A stretch of 64,000 bases of DNA from the NCBI RefSeq assembly GCF_002836595.1, contig NZ_PJBB01000003.1:2665001-2729000 (forward strand), given 5' to 3'. Both the position numbers and the translations under genes were made by a program. Under the pieces are notes generated by a model. It did not search any database, was not told the origin of the DNA, and worked only from the letters and a program-made list of their open reading frames with translations. Positions 9,723-21,660 of the stretch are shown here, in pieces. Every line of letters starts with the position of its first letter. Within the stretch, counting starts at the first letter, position 1. The stretch is from Tenacibaculum sp. Bg11-29 (GTDB lineage Bacteria > Bacteroidota > Bacteroidia > Flavobacteriales > Flavobacteriaceae).

Positions 9723-9959
9723 TTATTGAAATAAGTTGTCTAAAAAAGCTTTTATTGTTTTAAGTCCGAAGTATACAGTAAATAAAATTAAAAATATACC
9801 TATTGTTAAAAAAGTATAAGCTATATAAACTTTAGGACTTTGCGCGTATATTTTTAAAGCTTTAAAACCAAAACTTAATATAATTGGGGAAACAATTAAA
9901 AGTCCTAATAGTATTAAGAATTTTTTTACAACTTTATCAAAAGTGTCTGATTTACTCAT
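9723..9959 (-). CDS. Small two-helix membrane protein (DUF6095-like)
   Basis: A 78-residue protein with two hydrophobic segments (about residues 13-33 and 45-68) separated by a short polar loop. The size and pattern fit the DUF6095 family, commonly found beside murQ in Flavobacteriaceae. Its start overlaps the end of murQ by eight bases, which indicates translational coupling. The function is unknown. Confidence 0.65.
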   Translation of the reverse strand: MSKSDTFDKVVKKFLILLGLLIVSPIILSFGFKALKIYAQSPKVYIAYTFLTIGIFLILFTVYFGLKTIKAFLDNLFQ

Positions 9960-10767
9960 TATTATAGTTTTTAATTACTTTTCGTACGCTTCCATGTTGT
10001 CTTAATAATTTACTTGCAGTTTCTTTGTCGATATTTAATTCTGAAACTAACATTTTTTCACCTCTATCTACAAGCTTACTGTTAGAAAGTTGCATATCAA
10101 CCATTTTATTGCCTTTTACTTTGCCTAATTGAATCATTGTAGCTGTTGATAGCATGTTTAATACTAACTTTTGAGCAGTACCAGCTTTCATACGAGAACT
10201 TCCAGTAACAAACTCTGGGCCAACCACAACTTCTATCGGAAATTGAGCTGTTAAGGCTAAAGGACTATTCTGATTACAGGTTATACATCCTGTTATAATT
10301 CTGTTTTCGTTACATTTTTCTAGCGTAGTAATTACATATGGAGTTGTACCTGAGGCAGCAATACCAATAACAACGTCTTTGTTTGAAATGTTATGCTTTT
10401 GTAAATCTAACCAACCTTGTTCTATTGAATCTTCCGCATTTTCTACAGCTTTTCTTATGGCTATATCTCCACCGGCAATGAGTCCGATCACTAATTCATG
10501 AGGAACACCAAAAGTAGGAGGGCACTCACTAGCATCTAAAATTCCTAATCGGCCACTAGTACCAGCACCAATATAAAATAAACGACCACCTTCTTTTAGT
10601 TTTAACACTATTTCTGTAGTTAATTTATTTATTTGAGGTAATGCTTTTTCTACGGCAAAGGGCACTGTTTTATCTTCGTTATTTATGTTTAATAATAATT
10701 CAGAAATGCTCATTTTTTCTAAATGATTATATTTTGAAGATTGTTCTGTGGTTTTTATAAAGCTCAT
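9952..10767 (-). CDS. murQ: N-acetylmuramic acid 6-phosphate etherase MurQ
   Basis: This 271-residue protein carries the MurQ signatures: GRLFYIGAGTSGRLGILDASECPPTFG in the N-terminal SIS sugar-phosphate domain, then IAASGTTPYVI and TGSSRMKAGTAQKLVLNMLST. MurQ cleaves the lactyl ether of MurNAc-6-phosphate to give GlcNAc-6-phosphate and D-lactate in cell wall recycling. It is cytosolic and of usual length. It is coupled to the small membrane protein downstream and separated from icd by a strong terminator. Confidence 0.93.
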   Translation of the reverse strand: MSFIKTTEQSSKYNHLEKMSISELLLNINNEDKTVPFAVEKALPQINKLTTEIVLKLKEGGRLFYIGAGTSGRLGILDASECPPTFGVPHELVIGLIAGGDIAIRKAVENAEDSIEQGWLDLQKHNISNKDVVIGIAASGTTPYVITTLEKCNENRIITGCITCNQNSPLALTAQFPIEVVVGPEFVTGSSRMKAGTAQKLVLNMLSTATMIQLGKVKGNKMVDMQLSNSKLVDRGEKMLVSELNIDKETASKLLRQHGSVRKVIKNYNNE

Positions 10768-10793
10768 ATATCAAATATAATGTATTATAGCAT

Positions 10794-10830
10794 AAAAAAA
10801 GCAGGTGTTATAAATCACCTGCTTTTTAAT
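10794..10830 (-). terminator. Terminator of icd
   Basis: AAAAAGCAGGTG pairs perfectly with CACCTGCTTTTT across an eight-base loop, with flanking A and T tracts. It lies between icd and murQ, both read leftward. Confidence 0.85.
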
Positions 10831-10847
10831 TTTTATAGAAAATAAAA

Positions 10848-13484
<2,637 letters not shown>

Positions 13485-13514
13485 AAAAAGCATCATAAAT
13501 AATTATGATGCTTT
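13485..13514 (-). terminator. Terminator of rplS
   Basis: AAAAGCATCATAA pairs with TTATGATGCTTTT around a four-base loop, just downstream of the rplS stop. Confidence 0.85.
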
Positions 13515-13540
13515 TAATTTCTTGAGTAAGAAAAAAGATA

Positions 13541-13885
13541 TTAGTTTCTTTTTTCTTTAATTCTTGCTTTTTTACCAGTAAGACCTCTAAAGTAGTAAAT
13601 ACGAGCTCTACGTACAACACCTTTTTTGTTTACTTCTATTTTTTGAATAGCAGGTAAATTAACAGGGAAGATACGTTCAACTCCTACAGTACCAGACATT
13701 TTTCTGATTGTAAAAGTTTCAGAAGCACCAACACCTCTTTTTTGGATAACAACACCTCTAAAGAACTGAGTACGCACTTTTTCTCCTTCTCTAATTTCGT
13801 AATACACTGTTAATGTATCTCCAGCTGCAAATTCTGGTAATTCGTTTCTTGTTACAAATTCGTCTTGAACAAATTTTACTAAATC
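13541..13885 (-). CDS. rplS: 50S ribosomal protein L19
   Basis: From the internal ATG at 13885 the product is 114 residues (MDLVKFVQDEF...), the normal L19 start and length. An upstream in-frame start would add 14 residues not typical of the family. Family segments are GDTLTVYYEIREGEKVRTQFFRGVVI, GASETFTIRKMSGTVGVERIFP and RRARIYYFRGLTGKKARIKEKR. It is a component of the large ribosomal subunit at the 30S interface. In many bacteria it follows trmD; here trmD lies upstream on the same strand with about 350 bases between them. Confidence 0.95.
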   Translation of the reverse strand, partial: DLVKFVQDEFVTRNELPEFAAGDTLTVYYEIREGEKVRTQFFRGVVIQKRGVGASETFTIRKMSGTVGVERIFPVNLPAIQKIEVNKKGVVRRARIYYFRGLTGKKARIKEKRN

Positions 13886-14235
13886 CATTGTAATGATATT
13901 TATATGGTTGTTTAAAGCAACATTCACGATTTTCGTCAGAGGTTGATTTGTGGCTGCGAAATTAAGAATTATTTTTTTGAATGAAAAATTAAAGTTGTTT
14001 ATTTTTTATACTGATAATTAGTGTAAAAGTTTTTAATACAGATACTTTATCAACTTGAAGTTGTTTCTTTTAATAGAGGTTTTATTTTAATTTTTTTCTT
14101 AGCATGTAAGAAAACAACTTTTAGTTTATTTAATTGCTATAAACCATTAATTAAGCAATCAAAATACAGAACTATGAAAACGATAATGTATTTAACTATT
14201 TATGTATTACTAAAAAGTATTTATAATATGTTTTC
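13886..14235. other. Intergenic stretch between trmD and rplS
   Basis: About 350 AT-rich bases. It should contain the rplS promoter. A run starting ATGAAAACG on the plus strand at 14174 merely overlaps trmD antisense and is not a credible gene. Confidence 0.4.
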
Positions 14236-14913
14236 TTATTCGTCTAATAAATCAGGTCTTATGTTTTTAGTATGCAAATATGCTTTTTCACTTCTCCATT
14301 CATCAATTTTAGGGAAGTTGCCAGATAGTAGCACTTCAGGAACTTTTAAACCGTCATATTCTGCAGGTCTTGTATAAACAGGAGGAGATAATAAATTATC
14401 TTGAAAAGAGTCTGTTAAAGCAGATTGTTCATCGCCTAAAACACCAGGGATTAAACGAACAACAGCGTCACATAAAATAGCTGCTGCTAATTCACCACCT
14501 GTTAAAACATAATCACCAATAGAAATTTCTTTTGTAATAAATTTATCACGAACACGTTGGTCTACACCTTTATAATGCCCAGTTAGAATAATTATGTTTT
14601 CTTTTAGAGAAAGTGTATTAGCAATAGATTGATTTAAAGTCTTAGCATCAGGCGTCATATAAATAATTTCATCATATGTTCTTTCCGCTTGCAGTTTAGA
14701 AATACATTTATCAATAGGCTCTATCATTAAAACCATACCAGCTCCACCGCCAAATTGAGTGTCATCTAGTTTTTTGTAAGAACCAATTCCGTAATCACGT
14801 AAATTATGAAAATGAATTTCAGCTAAACCTTTGTCTATAGCACGTTTCATCATAGAATGTTCAAACGGGCTTTTTAATAAATCTGGAGCTAGGGTAATAA
14901 TATCTATTCGCAT
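14236..14913 (-). CDS. trmD: tRNA (guanine-N1)-methyltransferase TrmD
   Basis: 225 residues, usual length. Hallmarks are [71 protein letters not shown] and [17 protein letters not shown]. TrmD is a SPOUT methyltransferase with a deep trefoil knot that makes m1G37 in tRNAs with G36 and so prevents frameshifting. It is cytosolic and essential in most bacteria. It lies about 30 bases downstream of the pseudouridine synthase gene, probably in one transcript. Confidence 0.95.
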   Translation of the reverse strand: MRIDIITLAPDLLKSPFEHSMMKRAIDKGLAEIHFHNLRDYGIGSYKKLDDTQFGGGAGMVLMIEPIDKCISKLQAERTYDEIIYMTPDAKTLNQSIANTLSLKENIIILTGHYKGVDQRVRDKFITKEISIGDYVLTGGELAAAILCDAVVRLIPGVLGDEQSALTDSFQDNLLSPPVYTRPAEYDGLKVPEVLLSGNFPKIDEWRSEKAYLHTKNIRPDLLDE

Positions 14914-14943
14914 GTGCGCAAAGATATATTTTTTAAAGGGAAA

Positions 14944-15852
14944 TTAAGATGTAAATATTTTTTTGAATTTACTAGGAAGTTCCTTTGTAGCGATAACTTG
15001 CTCTTTTGTAAAAGGATGTATGAATTCTAAAGTTGATGCATGTAAATACAACCCCTTTCCTTTTAAAACTAATCCATCAATATAATGTTCTTTATCACCT
15101 AGTATGGCATTTCCTATATAAAGAATGTGTTTTCTTAGTTGATGTTTTCTTCCTGTTTGTGGCTGTAGTTTAACTAAGTTTAAACAATTAAAACGTTCAG
15201 ATAATACAGTTTTTATAACTTTATAAGAAGTAAATGCGTTTTTGAAATCAATAGGAGAATTAATCTCTCCGTTATCTTTCATTTTACCTATGGTAATTGC
15301 GTGATATGTTTTTTTAATTTGTTTAAGTTCAAACAACTTATTTAAAGTAATAATACTTGCGCTTGTTTTTCCTATTAATAAAAGCCCGCTTGTTGGGTAA
15401 TCTAATCTATGTACAGGCCTTGGGCGTACAGCATCAGGTAAGTTGCTTTTACTTAAGTTTTGTAATAAAGCATTATCTATAGTTGCAAAAGAATTACCAC
15501 TAACTAAAATTCCAGATGGTTTATAAATTATAGCTAAATAATCATCTTCAAAAAGTATTTCTAAAGGAAAACTGAACTGTTTAAAAGTCGAACCTTCCTC
15601 TGTTTTATATAGTTGTATACTTTCACCTCCTTTTATAAATAGAGCAGTAGTTGCAATTTGACCATTAACATAAACCAAATCTTTTTTAATAGCTTTTTTA
15701 ATTCCTGATTTTGTTGGAATAGTTTTAAATATACCAACTCCATATTCTTGTAGTCGAATTGCTTTCTCTAATAAAGGAACTTTATGTGAATCAGAAATTT
15801 TCAAAAAATAAAATTTAAATGAAGAATGATTTATTACGTCAAAATTAAACAA
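14944..15852 (-). CDS. RluA-family pseudouridine synthase
   Basis: 302 residues. Residues about 45-85 form an S4-like RNA-binding segment (AIKKDLVYVNGQIATTALFIKGGESIQLY). The catalytic signature is RPVHRLDYPTSGLLLIGKT, with the Asp of HRLD as the nucleophile. LQPQTGRKHQLRKHILYIGNAILGD is the second family signature. The enzyme isomerises uridine to pseudouridine in rRNA or tRNA; the target position cannot be assigned. The first 25 residues are atypical, so translation may start at a later codon. Confidence 0.8.
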   Translation of the reverse strand: MFNFDVINHSSFKFYFLKISDSHKVPLLEKAIRLQEYGVGIFKTIPTKSGIKKAIKKDLVYVNGQIATTALFIKGGESIQLYKTEEGSTFKQFSFPLEILFEDDYLAIIYKPSGILVSGNSFATIDNALLQNLSKSNLPDAVRPRPVHRLDYPTSGLLLIGKTSASIITLNKLFELKQIKKTYHAITIGKMKDNGEINSPIDFKNAFTSYKVIKTVLSERFNCLNLVKLQPQTGRKHQLRKHILYIGNAILGDKEHYIDGLVLKGKGLYLHASTLEFIHPFTKEQVIATKELPSKFKKIFTS

Positions 15853-16038
15853 ACCGTTTTAATTAGTCTCTAGTTTTTTTAGATGAAATAGCTTTATCAT
15901 TAAAAATAAAGCACTCTTGATTGTTATACCTACGTTTAAAGAAATTTATTAAACTTTTAAGAAGATTATTAATAATTTAGGACGTGAAACGTATTAGTAC
16001 TATATAAAAAATTAGTAATAAATATTAAAAAATACATA

Positions 16039-17781
16039 ATGAAAACATATTTACATAGTCTATTAAAAGAAGAAGAAGATCCAATTGATAAAAAATACTT
16101 AGAATATATTCAAAATGGGTTTCCAGAAAGAAAAGGAGAAAAAAAAGATATTTTAGTTATTGGTGCTGGAATGGCAGGCATGGTAACTGCCTCAATTTTA
16201 AAAAAATCAGGACATAATGTTACTATAGTAGAGGCCAATACACGTATTGGAGGAAGAATTAAAACATTTAGAAATACGGAAGAGAAAAAATATTGGGAAG
16301 ATCCATCATTATATGCTGAAGCTGGAGCGATGCGTTTACCTGATTTTCATTATATGTTAATGGAATATTGTAAGCAACTTGATGTTGATTTAGAACCATT
16401 TTATTATGTATCTGTAGATAAAAAAGAAGCTTTGAAAAACAAGGAAGAAGCTTATGAAAATTATAAAAAACTCAGTTTAACATTTCCTAAGAAAACATTT
16501 AACTCGTTCTTATTTGTTAATTATAAACAGGTACGACAAAATGTTTATAATGAGAGTACTAATATAAATGAGTTGTTAAATTATAATTTACAAGAAAGTG
16601 TTGACCCAGAAGTTTTAGGAGAAAATCAAAATGCGGGTGATTTGTTAACCAATGCAATGCAACCTCTTATAGATTTTATTGCTATTAACCCTGTAGAGAA
16701 TTGGCCAAAATTAATTGAGAAGCTAGGGGAATATTCGATGCGTAGATTTTTAAAGGAGTTTACGAATTACTCAGAGAATGCAATTGAAATGATAGGAGTA
16801 CTTCAGAATTTAGAATCACGTATGTCATATGATTTTATTCAAAGTTTTATTGAGTCTAATATTATTAAAAATGACACTGTTTTTTGGCAGGTAATTGGAG
16901 GGACAGATGTAATTACAGAAAGGTTTTATGCAAAGTGTAAATTAGCAGAAATTACTCATTTAGATACTAGAATGACAGATATTTACTTGAGAGATGGAAA
17001 AGTGAAAATTTCTACTGAAATTGAAATTAAAAGAGAGGCATCTTATTATGAAAAAAGAGGCTATAAAAAACAAGAGGTATCAGTTTCTAACATGGAATTT
17101 GACGAAGCAATTGTTACCGTCCCTTTTTCAGCATTAAGAATGGTACACGTTTGGCCTGAGTTTTCACAAGGAAAAAGAAAAGCAATCCGTGAACTTCATT
17201 ATGATGCAGCAACAAAGGTGCTAATTGAATTCAAAGAAAGATGGTGGGAAAAAGCCCCATATAATATTGTTGGAGGAGGAACTATTACTGATTTAGCAAA
17301 TCGCTTTATATATTATCCAAGTCAGGATATAAATGGAAAAGGTCATGGATTAATGTTAGCTTGTTATTGTTGGGCTGATGATGCTAGAAAATGGGATTCT
17401 ATGAGTCATATGGATCGATATATTTATGCATTAGATAATATTGCTGTAGCACATGCGCCAGATGATTTAAAGGAACAGCAACGGATTAAAAACCTATCGG
17501 TATTTGATCCAGAAGCGCCAGAAGCAATAGGATATGTAGATAAAATAAAAGGAGCAGCTACTGTAGCTTGGATGCAAAATCCATATGCTTTTGGTGAAGC
17601 AGCGATCTTTTCACCAGGTCAATTAAATTTATTACAGGCTGACATTGAAAAACCAGAATGGGATGGAAAAGTGCATTTTGCAGGAGAACATGCCTCGCTA
17701 AAACATGCTTGGATAGAAGGCGCTATAGAATCTGGTATTCGTGCGGCTTTAGAGGTGAATGAAACACCGGTAAGCTTTTAA
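16039..17781 (+). CDS. Flavin monoamine oxidase / L-amino acid oxidase family protein
   Basis: The 580-residue protein has a dinucleotide-binding motif [15 protein letters not shown] at about residues 41-55 followed by VTIVEAN, then the GGRIKTF segment of amine oxidases and a [13 protein letters not shown] segment. The C-terminal FAD clamp is [23 protein letters not shown]. It oxidises a primary or amino-acid amine to an imine, producing hydrogen peroxide. No signal peptide is visible. It heads a plus-strand gene set with an unknown protein and a berberine-bridge-type oxidase, suggesting a small biosynthetic or antimicrobial pathway; this is inference. Confidence 0.75.
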   Translation: MKTYLHSLLKEEEDPIDKKYLEYIQNGFPERKGEKKDILVIGAGMAGMVTASILKKSGHNVTIVEANTRIGGRIKTFRNTEEKKYWEDPSLYAEAGAMRLPDFHYMLMEYCKQLDVDLEPFYYVSVDKKEALKNKEEAYENYKKLSLTFPKKTFNSFLFVNYKQVRQNVYNESTNINELLNYNLQESVDPEVLGENQNAGDLLTNAMQPLIDFIAINPVENWPKLIEKLGEYSMRRFLKEFTNYSENAIEMIGVLQNLESRMSYDFIQSFIESNIIKNDTVFWQVIGGTDVITERFYAKCKLAEITHLDTRMTDIYLRDGKVKISTEIEIKREASYYEKRGYKKQEVSVSNMEFDEAIVTVPFSALRMVHVWPEFSQGKRKAIRELHYDAATKVLIEFKERWWEKAPYNIVGGGTITDLANRFIYYPSQDINGKGHGLMLACYCWADDARKWDSMSHMDRYIYALDNIAVAHAPDDLKEQQRIKNLSVFDPEAPEAIGYVDKIKGAATVAWMQNPYAFGEAAIFSPGQLNLLQADIEKPEWDGKVHFAGEHASLKHAWIEGAIESGIRAALEVNETPVSF

Positions 17782-17861
17782 AAAGGGTTACCTATTAAAA
17801 TAGAATGCTCCATACAAAGAGTTAAAGTAAATCATATAAACTAAACTAATTTAAACATAAA

Positions 17862-18935
17862 ATGAAAACGAAATTAAAAACAGCAATACCAGCAGGTTGG
17901 ATTGGAGGATTTGCAGCGTCAAACCCTGCATTTGCATACCCAACCCCAGATCTTAGCTCATTACCAATGCCAGATAATATGTTGAATATAGACAAACTTC
18001 AACGACAACAAGCAGTGAAATGGCCAGAATTCAGTTGGGAAACACAAATGGGAAAACCAGATTCTAAGCGATGTTATCAAATGTTTGCTCCTGATATTTC
18101 TAGAATTGGATATACAGATACTGGAAAAGTATATTCTATTATTTGCCCACAACAAGGTATTAGTTCTCCTTCTTTAGGAACCTTAAATGTAGAGGTTACA
18201 GTTACAGGAACAAGAGGCTGGGTAAATGAAGATAATAAAGAATTGGCTGCCGATATGGGGGTTGTTGGTAAAATATGGTTTAGCCCAGGAGCAAAACAGA
18301 ATTTTATAGTAAAGCAATTGTGGGATCATTTTGAAAAAAGTTACTTGCCTTTTCCTTCAAAAAAATCACAAGCAATAGTTGTTTTTACAAGTTTAGTTGG
18401 AGATTCTGAACAACCAGTATTTCCTTTAAATAAAGGGGAGAGTAGTGGTTTTCCTATTCCTGACTTTGCGAAACACGAAGCAGCAGCTTGGACTGTTGGT
18501 AATTTAAATGTACAAATTGGAGCCATTAAAAAAACAGGGTATCCAGTAGTAGATGAATTTAATAAATTTATTATGGACGTTTTCAATTTAGGATCTGGTA
18601 ATATGTTACAAAAAGATAATATACTTACATGGAATGTTTGGTTTACTCAACCAGAGTTAGTTGATCAAGATGAATGGGCAAGTCATGCAAGAAAGTGGAG
18701 AGAATCTATTGATGCCGACCATGGCTCACCAGAAGGTCCAGGAACAATAGCAAGATATTATGATGGAACACCTTTTAAAGTTGGTTTAGGTACTTTAAAA
18801 GATGATGTAGAAAGTGAATTGCTTAAAGTTACAGAAGAGACTATAAAAAAAGAAGAGCACAGTAAGCTTTTTAATTTCTTAGAAAAAATTGAAGGAGAAG
18901 AGAAAGATAAAATTCTTGCTGCTTTAAAAAAATAA
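17862..18935 (+). CDS. Unknown protein between two flavin oxidases
   Basis: 357 residues, family not recognised. The first 30 residues are weakly hydrophobic (IPAGWIGGFAASNPAFAYP) but lack a classical signal peptide. The body is soluble and Trp-rich (KWPEFSWETQ, LTWNVWFTQPELVDQDEWASHARKWRE), with a charged helical tail from about residue 320. It lies 80 bases after the amine oxidase and 45 bases before the FAD-linked oxidase on the same strand, so a joint role is likely. It could be a partner of one of the oxidases or a further biosynthetic enzyme. No catalytic motif could be assigned. Confidence 0.5.
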   Translation: MKTKLKTAIPAGWIGGFAASNPAFAYPTPDLSSLPMPDNMLNIDKLQRQQAVKWPEFSWETQMGKPDSKRCYQMFAPDISRIGYTDTGKVYSIICPQQGISSPSLGTLNVEVTVTGTRGWVNEDNKELAADMGVVGKIWFSPGAKQNFIVKQLWDHFEKSYLPFPSKKSQAIVVFTSLVGDSEQPVFPLNKGESSGFPIPDFAKHEAAAWTVGNLNVQIGAIKKTGYPVVDEFNKFIMDVFNLGSGNMLQKDNILTWNVWFTQPELVDQDEWASHARKWRESIDADHGSPEGPGTIARYYDGTPFKVGLGTLKDDVESELLKVTEETIKKEEHSKLFNFLEKIEGEEKDKILAALKK

Positions 18936-18979
18936 ATATTAATTAATAATACAGAATAAAATTTATTCCCCCTATAATT

Positions 18980-20749
18980 ATGAAAAACGATATGTATACA
19001 GTTAAAATTGACCAAGAAGCGATTGATAATTTTAAAAAAGCTTTTTGCGATTGTATAATAAAACCTAATTTTTGGCAACCCTCAGGAGATAATTCATATA
19101 ATGAATTAAGAAAAGTTTTTAATAGAAGATTCGATTTCATGCCTTCTTTAATTGTACAGCCACATAATACAGAGCATGTGGCTATAGCAACTCAATATGC
19201 AACTGACAATAATATACAAATTACTGTAAAATCTGGAGGCCATGACCATGAAGGAGAATGTGTCGCTACAGGAAAAGTATTGATTGATTTTGCTCTAATG
19301 AATAAGACTGATGCTTCTTTAAAAAATTATCCTATAGAAAAAGGAGAGGTTAAACAAATAAGTATTCAACCTGGTGCAAAGTTTAAAAGCATAAAAGAAG
19401 TATTAGATAAAGAACATTTAGGTATTCCACACGGAACATGCCAAAGTGTTGCCATCGCAGGATATACGATGGGAGGAGGTTGGGGGCCTTGGACTCGTAA
19501 ATATGGAATGGGGTGCGAACGATTAATGGGGGCAACCATCGTTTTAGGAGATGGTACTGTGAAATATTTAGGATCTAGTGTTTTTTATAATAAAGAAAAA
19601 GCTACTGAAGGCAATACTGAAGGTGCAACTAGTAAATTATTATGGGCAATCCGTGGAGGAGGAGGATTGAGTTATGGTATTGTAACTGAATTTTTCTATG
19701 AGCCTTTTGAATTACCAGACATAGCTTCTAGTTTTCATATATCTTATGATATGCTTCCTGTATTCAAAAAAATAAAAGCGACAGCAGTTATTGAAGCATG
19801 GGAAAGTATAACAACACCAGGAAAAAATAATCAACTAATAGGGACTAATTTAAAGGTTGTAGCGAAACAGGTTACTAGTAAAAAGGAAATATCTAAAAAT
19901 GCAGTTTTAGACTGGACACTAAACGGACATTTTGGAGGTACGCGTGAAGAGTTGAAAACAATGATGATAGAATGGGGGAGTTATTTAGTTAAATTGATAG
20001 AAAAGGATCCTGATTTTAATAAAGAAGAAAAGATAGAAATGATAGCTGCTGTTATTGAAGGATTGAAAATTAAGTTTGATGAATTAACTAATGACGCACA
20101 TATTCTAACTTTTATTAAAGGAGTTACTAATGGGTATCCATATACTTTTGAGTCATGGGATAGGTACTCTGTTACTGCAAAAGAAAATGGGTTGAGTTTA
20201 GAAACTGATTGTCCTGCACCTCATAAAATTACATCAAGAATGCCAACAAGTAGTTGGGATGACAAGAGTAGAGAACAGTTAGTTTGTTCATTGCAATCAA
20301 TATTATTAAAAGGAATTGAAGAAACAAATATTTCATCATACATTACTTTGGGAGCTATTCAGGGAGACTTTTATGGAACTAAAGAAGCTAGAGAAAAATC
20401 TGCTTTAAAATGTGCTTTTCCGTTTCAGGAGAGCGCTTTTACAATTCAATACCAAACATGGTGGGATATGCCTACTCAGAGTGAAACTGATTGCAAATGT
20501 AAAATGGATGAAAATACAATCGAAAAAGTAATTCCAACACGTTTTTATTCAAATAGAGCTTTAGATTGGATGGAAGTATGTCGTGATTATATAATAAATG
20601 AAACTAATGGTTCATTTATTAGTTTTAAAGATGCTTCTGTACCTACTAAAAATTATTTTGTAGATAATTACGAGAAATTAATAGGGGTAAAGTTGGATTA
20701 TAGTAAGGATAAAAAATGTATTTTTAAATCAAGAAAAACTATTTTATAA
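18980..20749 (+). CDS. Berberine-bridge-type FAD-linked oxidase
   Basis: 589 residues with a FAD_binding_4 (PCMH) domain: TVKSGGHDHEG at about residues 82-92 and HGTCQSVAIAGYTMGGGW at about 151-168, then GPWTRKYGM. In berberine bridge enzymes flavin is attached to both a His in SGGH and a Cys in GxC; here His88 and Cys154 occupy those places, so bicovalent FAD is predicted. A C-terminal Asn-Tyr-Phe-containing segment (KNYFVDNYEKLIGVK) resembles the BBE domain end. Such enzymes oxidise alcohols, amines or sugars with oxygen. It is the third gene of the set starting at 16039. Confidence 0.75.
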   Translation: MKNDMYTVKIDQEAIDNFKKAFCDCIIKPNFWQPSGDNSYNELRKVFNRRFDFMPSLIVQPHNTEHVAIATQYATDNNIQITVKSGGHDHEGECVATGKVLIDFALMNKTDASLKNYPIEKGEVKQISIQPGAKFKSIKEVLDKEHLGIPHGTCQSVAIAGYTMGGGWGPWTRKYGMGCERLMGATIVLGDGTVKYLGSSVFYNKEKATEGNTEGATSKLLWAIRGGGGLSYGIVTEFFYEPFELPDIASSFHISYDMLPVFKKIKATAVIEAWESITTPGKNNQLIGTNLKVVAKQVTSKKEISKNAVLDWTLNGHFGGTREELKTMMIEWGSYLVKLIEKDPDFNKEEKIEMIAAVIEGLKIKFDELTNDAHILTFIKGVTNGYPYTFESWDRYSVTAKENGLSLETDCPAPHKITSRMPTSSWDDKSREQLVCSLQSILLKGIEETNISSYITLGAIQGDFYGTKEAREKSALKCAFPFQESAFTIQYQTWWDMPTQSETDCKCKMDENTIEKVIPTRFYSNRALDWMEVCRDYIINETNGSFISFKDASVPTKNYFVDNYEKLIGVKLDYSKDKKCIFKSRKTIL

Positions 20750-20771
20750 CTATTATATAAAGTTAACAAAA

Positions 20772-21542
20772 ATGAAAAAAATATCAACATATGTTTTTTT
20801 AATACTAATTATTATTAGTTGTAATCAATCTAAAAAAGAAACAAAAGTTAACAGCTCGATTTTAAAGAACGAAACTAAATCTAAAAAAGTAACAAGTAAT
20901 GCTCCGTTATTTGTTTATGGTATTGATATTTCTAAATATCAAGGTGATGAAATTACTGAGTTAAGTAAACAAAAAGATAGTTTAAGTTTTATTATTTGTA
21001 AAGCTACTGAAGGAATTACGTATACCGATCCAAAGTTTAGTTATAATTGGAAAATGATTAAAGAAAAATCATTTATAAGAGGCGCTTATCATTTTTATAG
21101 AAGTGATGATGATCCTATAGCTCAGGCCAACCATTTTACGAATACTATTGCAAGTATTAAAAAATCAGATATTCCACCGATAATAGATTTTGAAGTTGGA
21201 GGAATTGATGTATCACAATCTGTAGAAGAAGTTCAACATACATTAAAAATTTTTATTAATCAATTAGAGAAAATACTAGAACGTAAACCTATAATATATA
21301 CAAGTGTTTCTACAGGGAATAAGTATTTGAATGATTCTTTTTTTGCAGATTATAAATTATGGATAGCTAATTATAATGGAGAAAAATCTCCTGATTTACC
21401 TAATGCTTGGAAAGAAAAAGGATGGTTAATGTGGCAAAGGTCTGATAGTTATAAGCTTGATGGTGTAACTGATGATTTAGACATGTTTAATGGTAGTTTA
21501 GAAGAATTTAAAATATTTATTAAAAATAGCAGTATCAAATAA
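20772..21542 (+). CDS. GH25-family lysozyme, lipoprotein
   Basis: 256 residues with a lipoprotein signal (FLILIIISC). The GH25 fold is seen in YGIDISKYQGD (catalytic-site Asp), FIICKATEGITYTDPKF, RGAYHFYRSDDDP, PPIIDFEVGG (catalytic DxE), KPIIYTS and WLMWQRSDSYKLDGV..DLDMFNG. It hydrolyses the MurNAc-GlcNAc bond of peptidoglycan. The lipobox suggests anchoring in the periplasm or on the surface. It lies 22 bases after the FAD-linked oxidase and may be co-transcribed. Confidence 0.85.
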   Translation: MKKISTYVFLILIIISCNQSKKETKVNSSILKNETKSKKVTSNAPLFVYGIDISKYQGDEITELSKQKDSLSFIICKATEGITYTDPKFSYNWKMIKEKSFIRGAYHFYRSDDDPIAQANHFTNTIASIKKSDIPPIIDFEVGGIDVSQSVEEVQHTLKIFINQLEKILERKPIIYTSVSTGNKYLNDSFFADYKLWIANYNGEKSPDLPNAWKEKGWLMWQRSDSYKLDGVTDDLDMFNGSLEEFKIFIKNSSIK

Positions 21543-21587
21543 AAATAAATTTAAACCTAAACTTTTACATATTATTTTTGGTTTAAA

Positions 21588-21632
21588 GACAGTTTGATTT
21601 TTTGTAATCTTGATAAAAATCAAACTGTTTTA
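21588..21632. terminator. Bidirectional terminator between convergent genes
   Basis: ACAGTTTGATTTTT and its complement form a hairpin with A and T tracts on both sides. It lies between the plus-strand lysozyme and the minus-strand ggt, so it can serve both. Confidence 0.8.
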
Positions 21633-21660
21633 GTATTTTTTTTATAGTTTTATTTAATAA

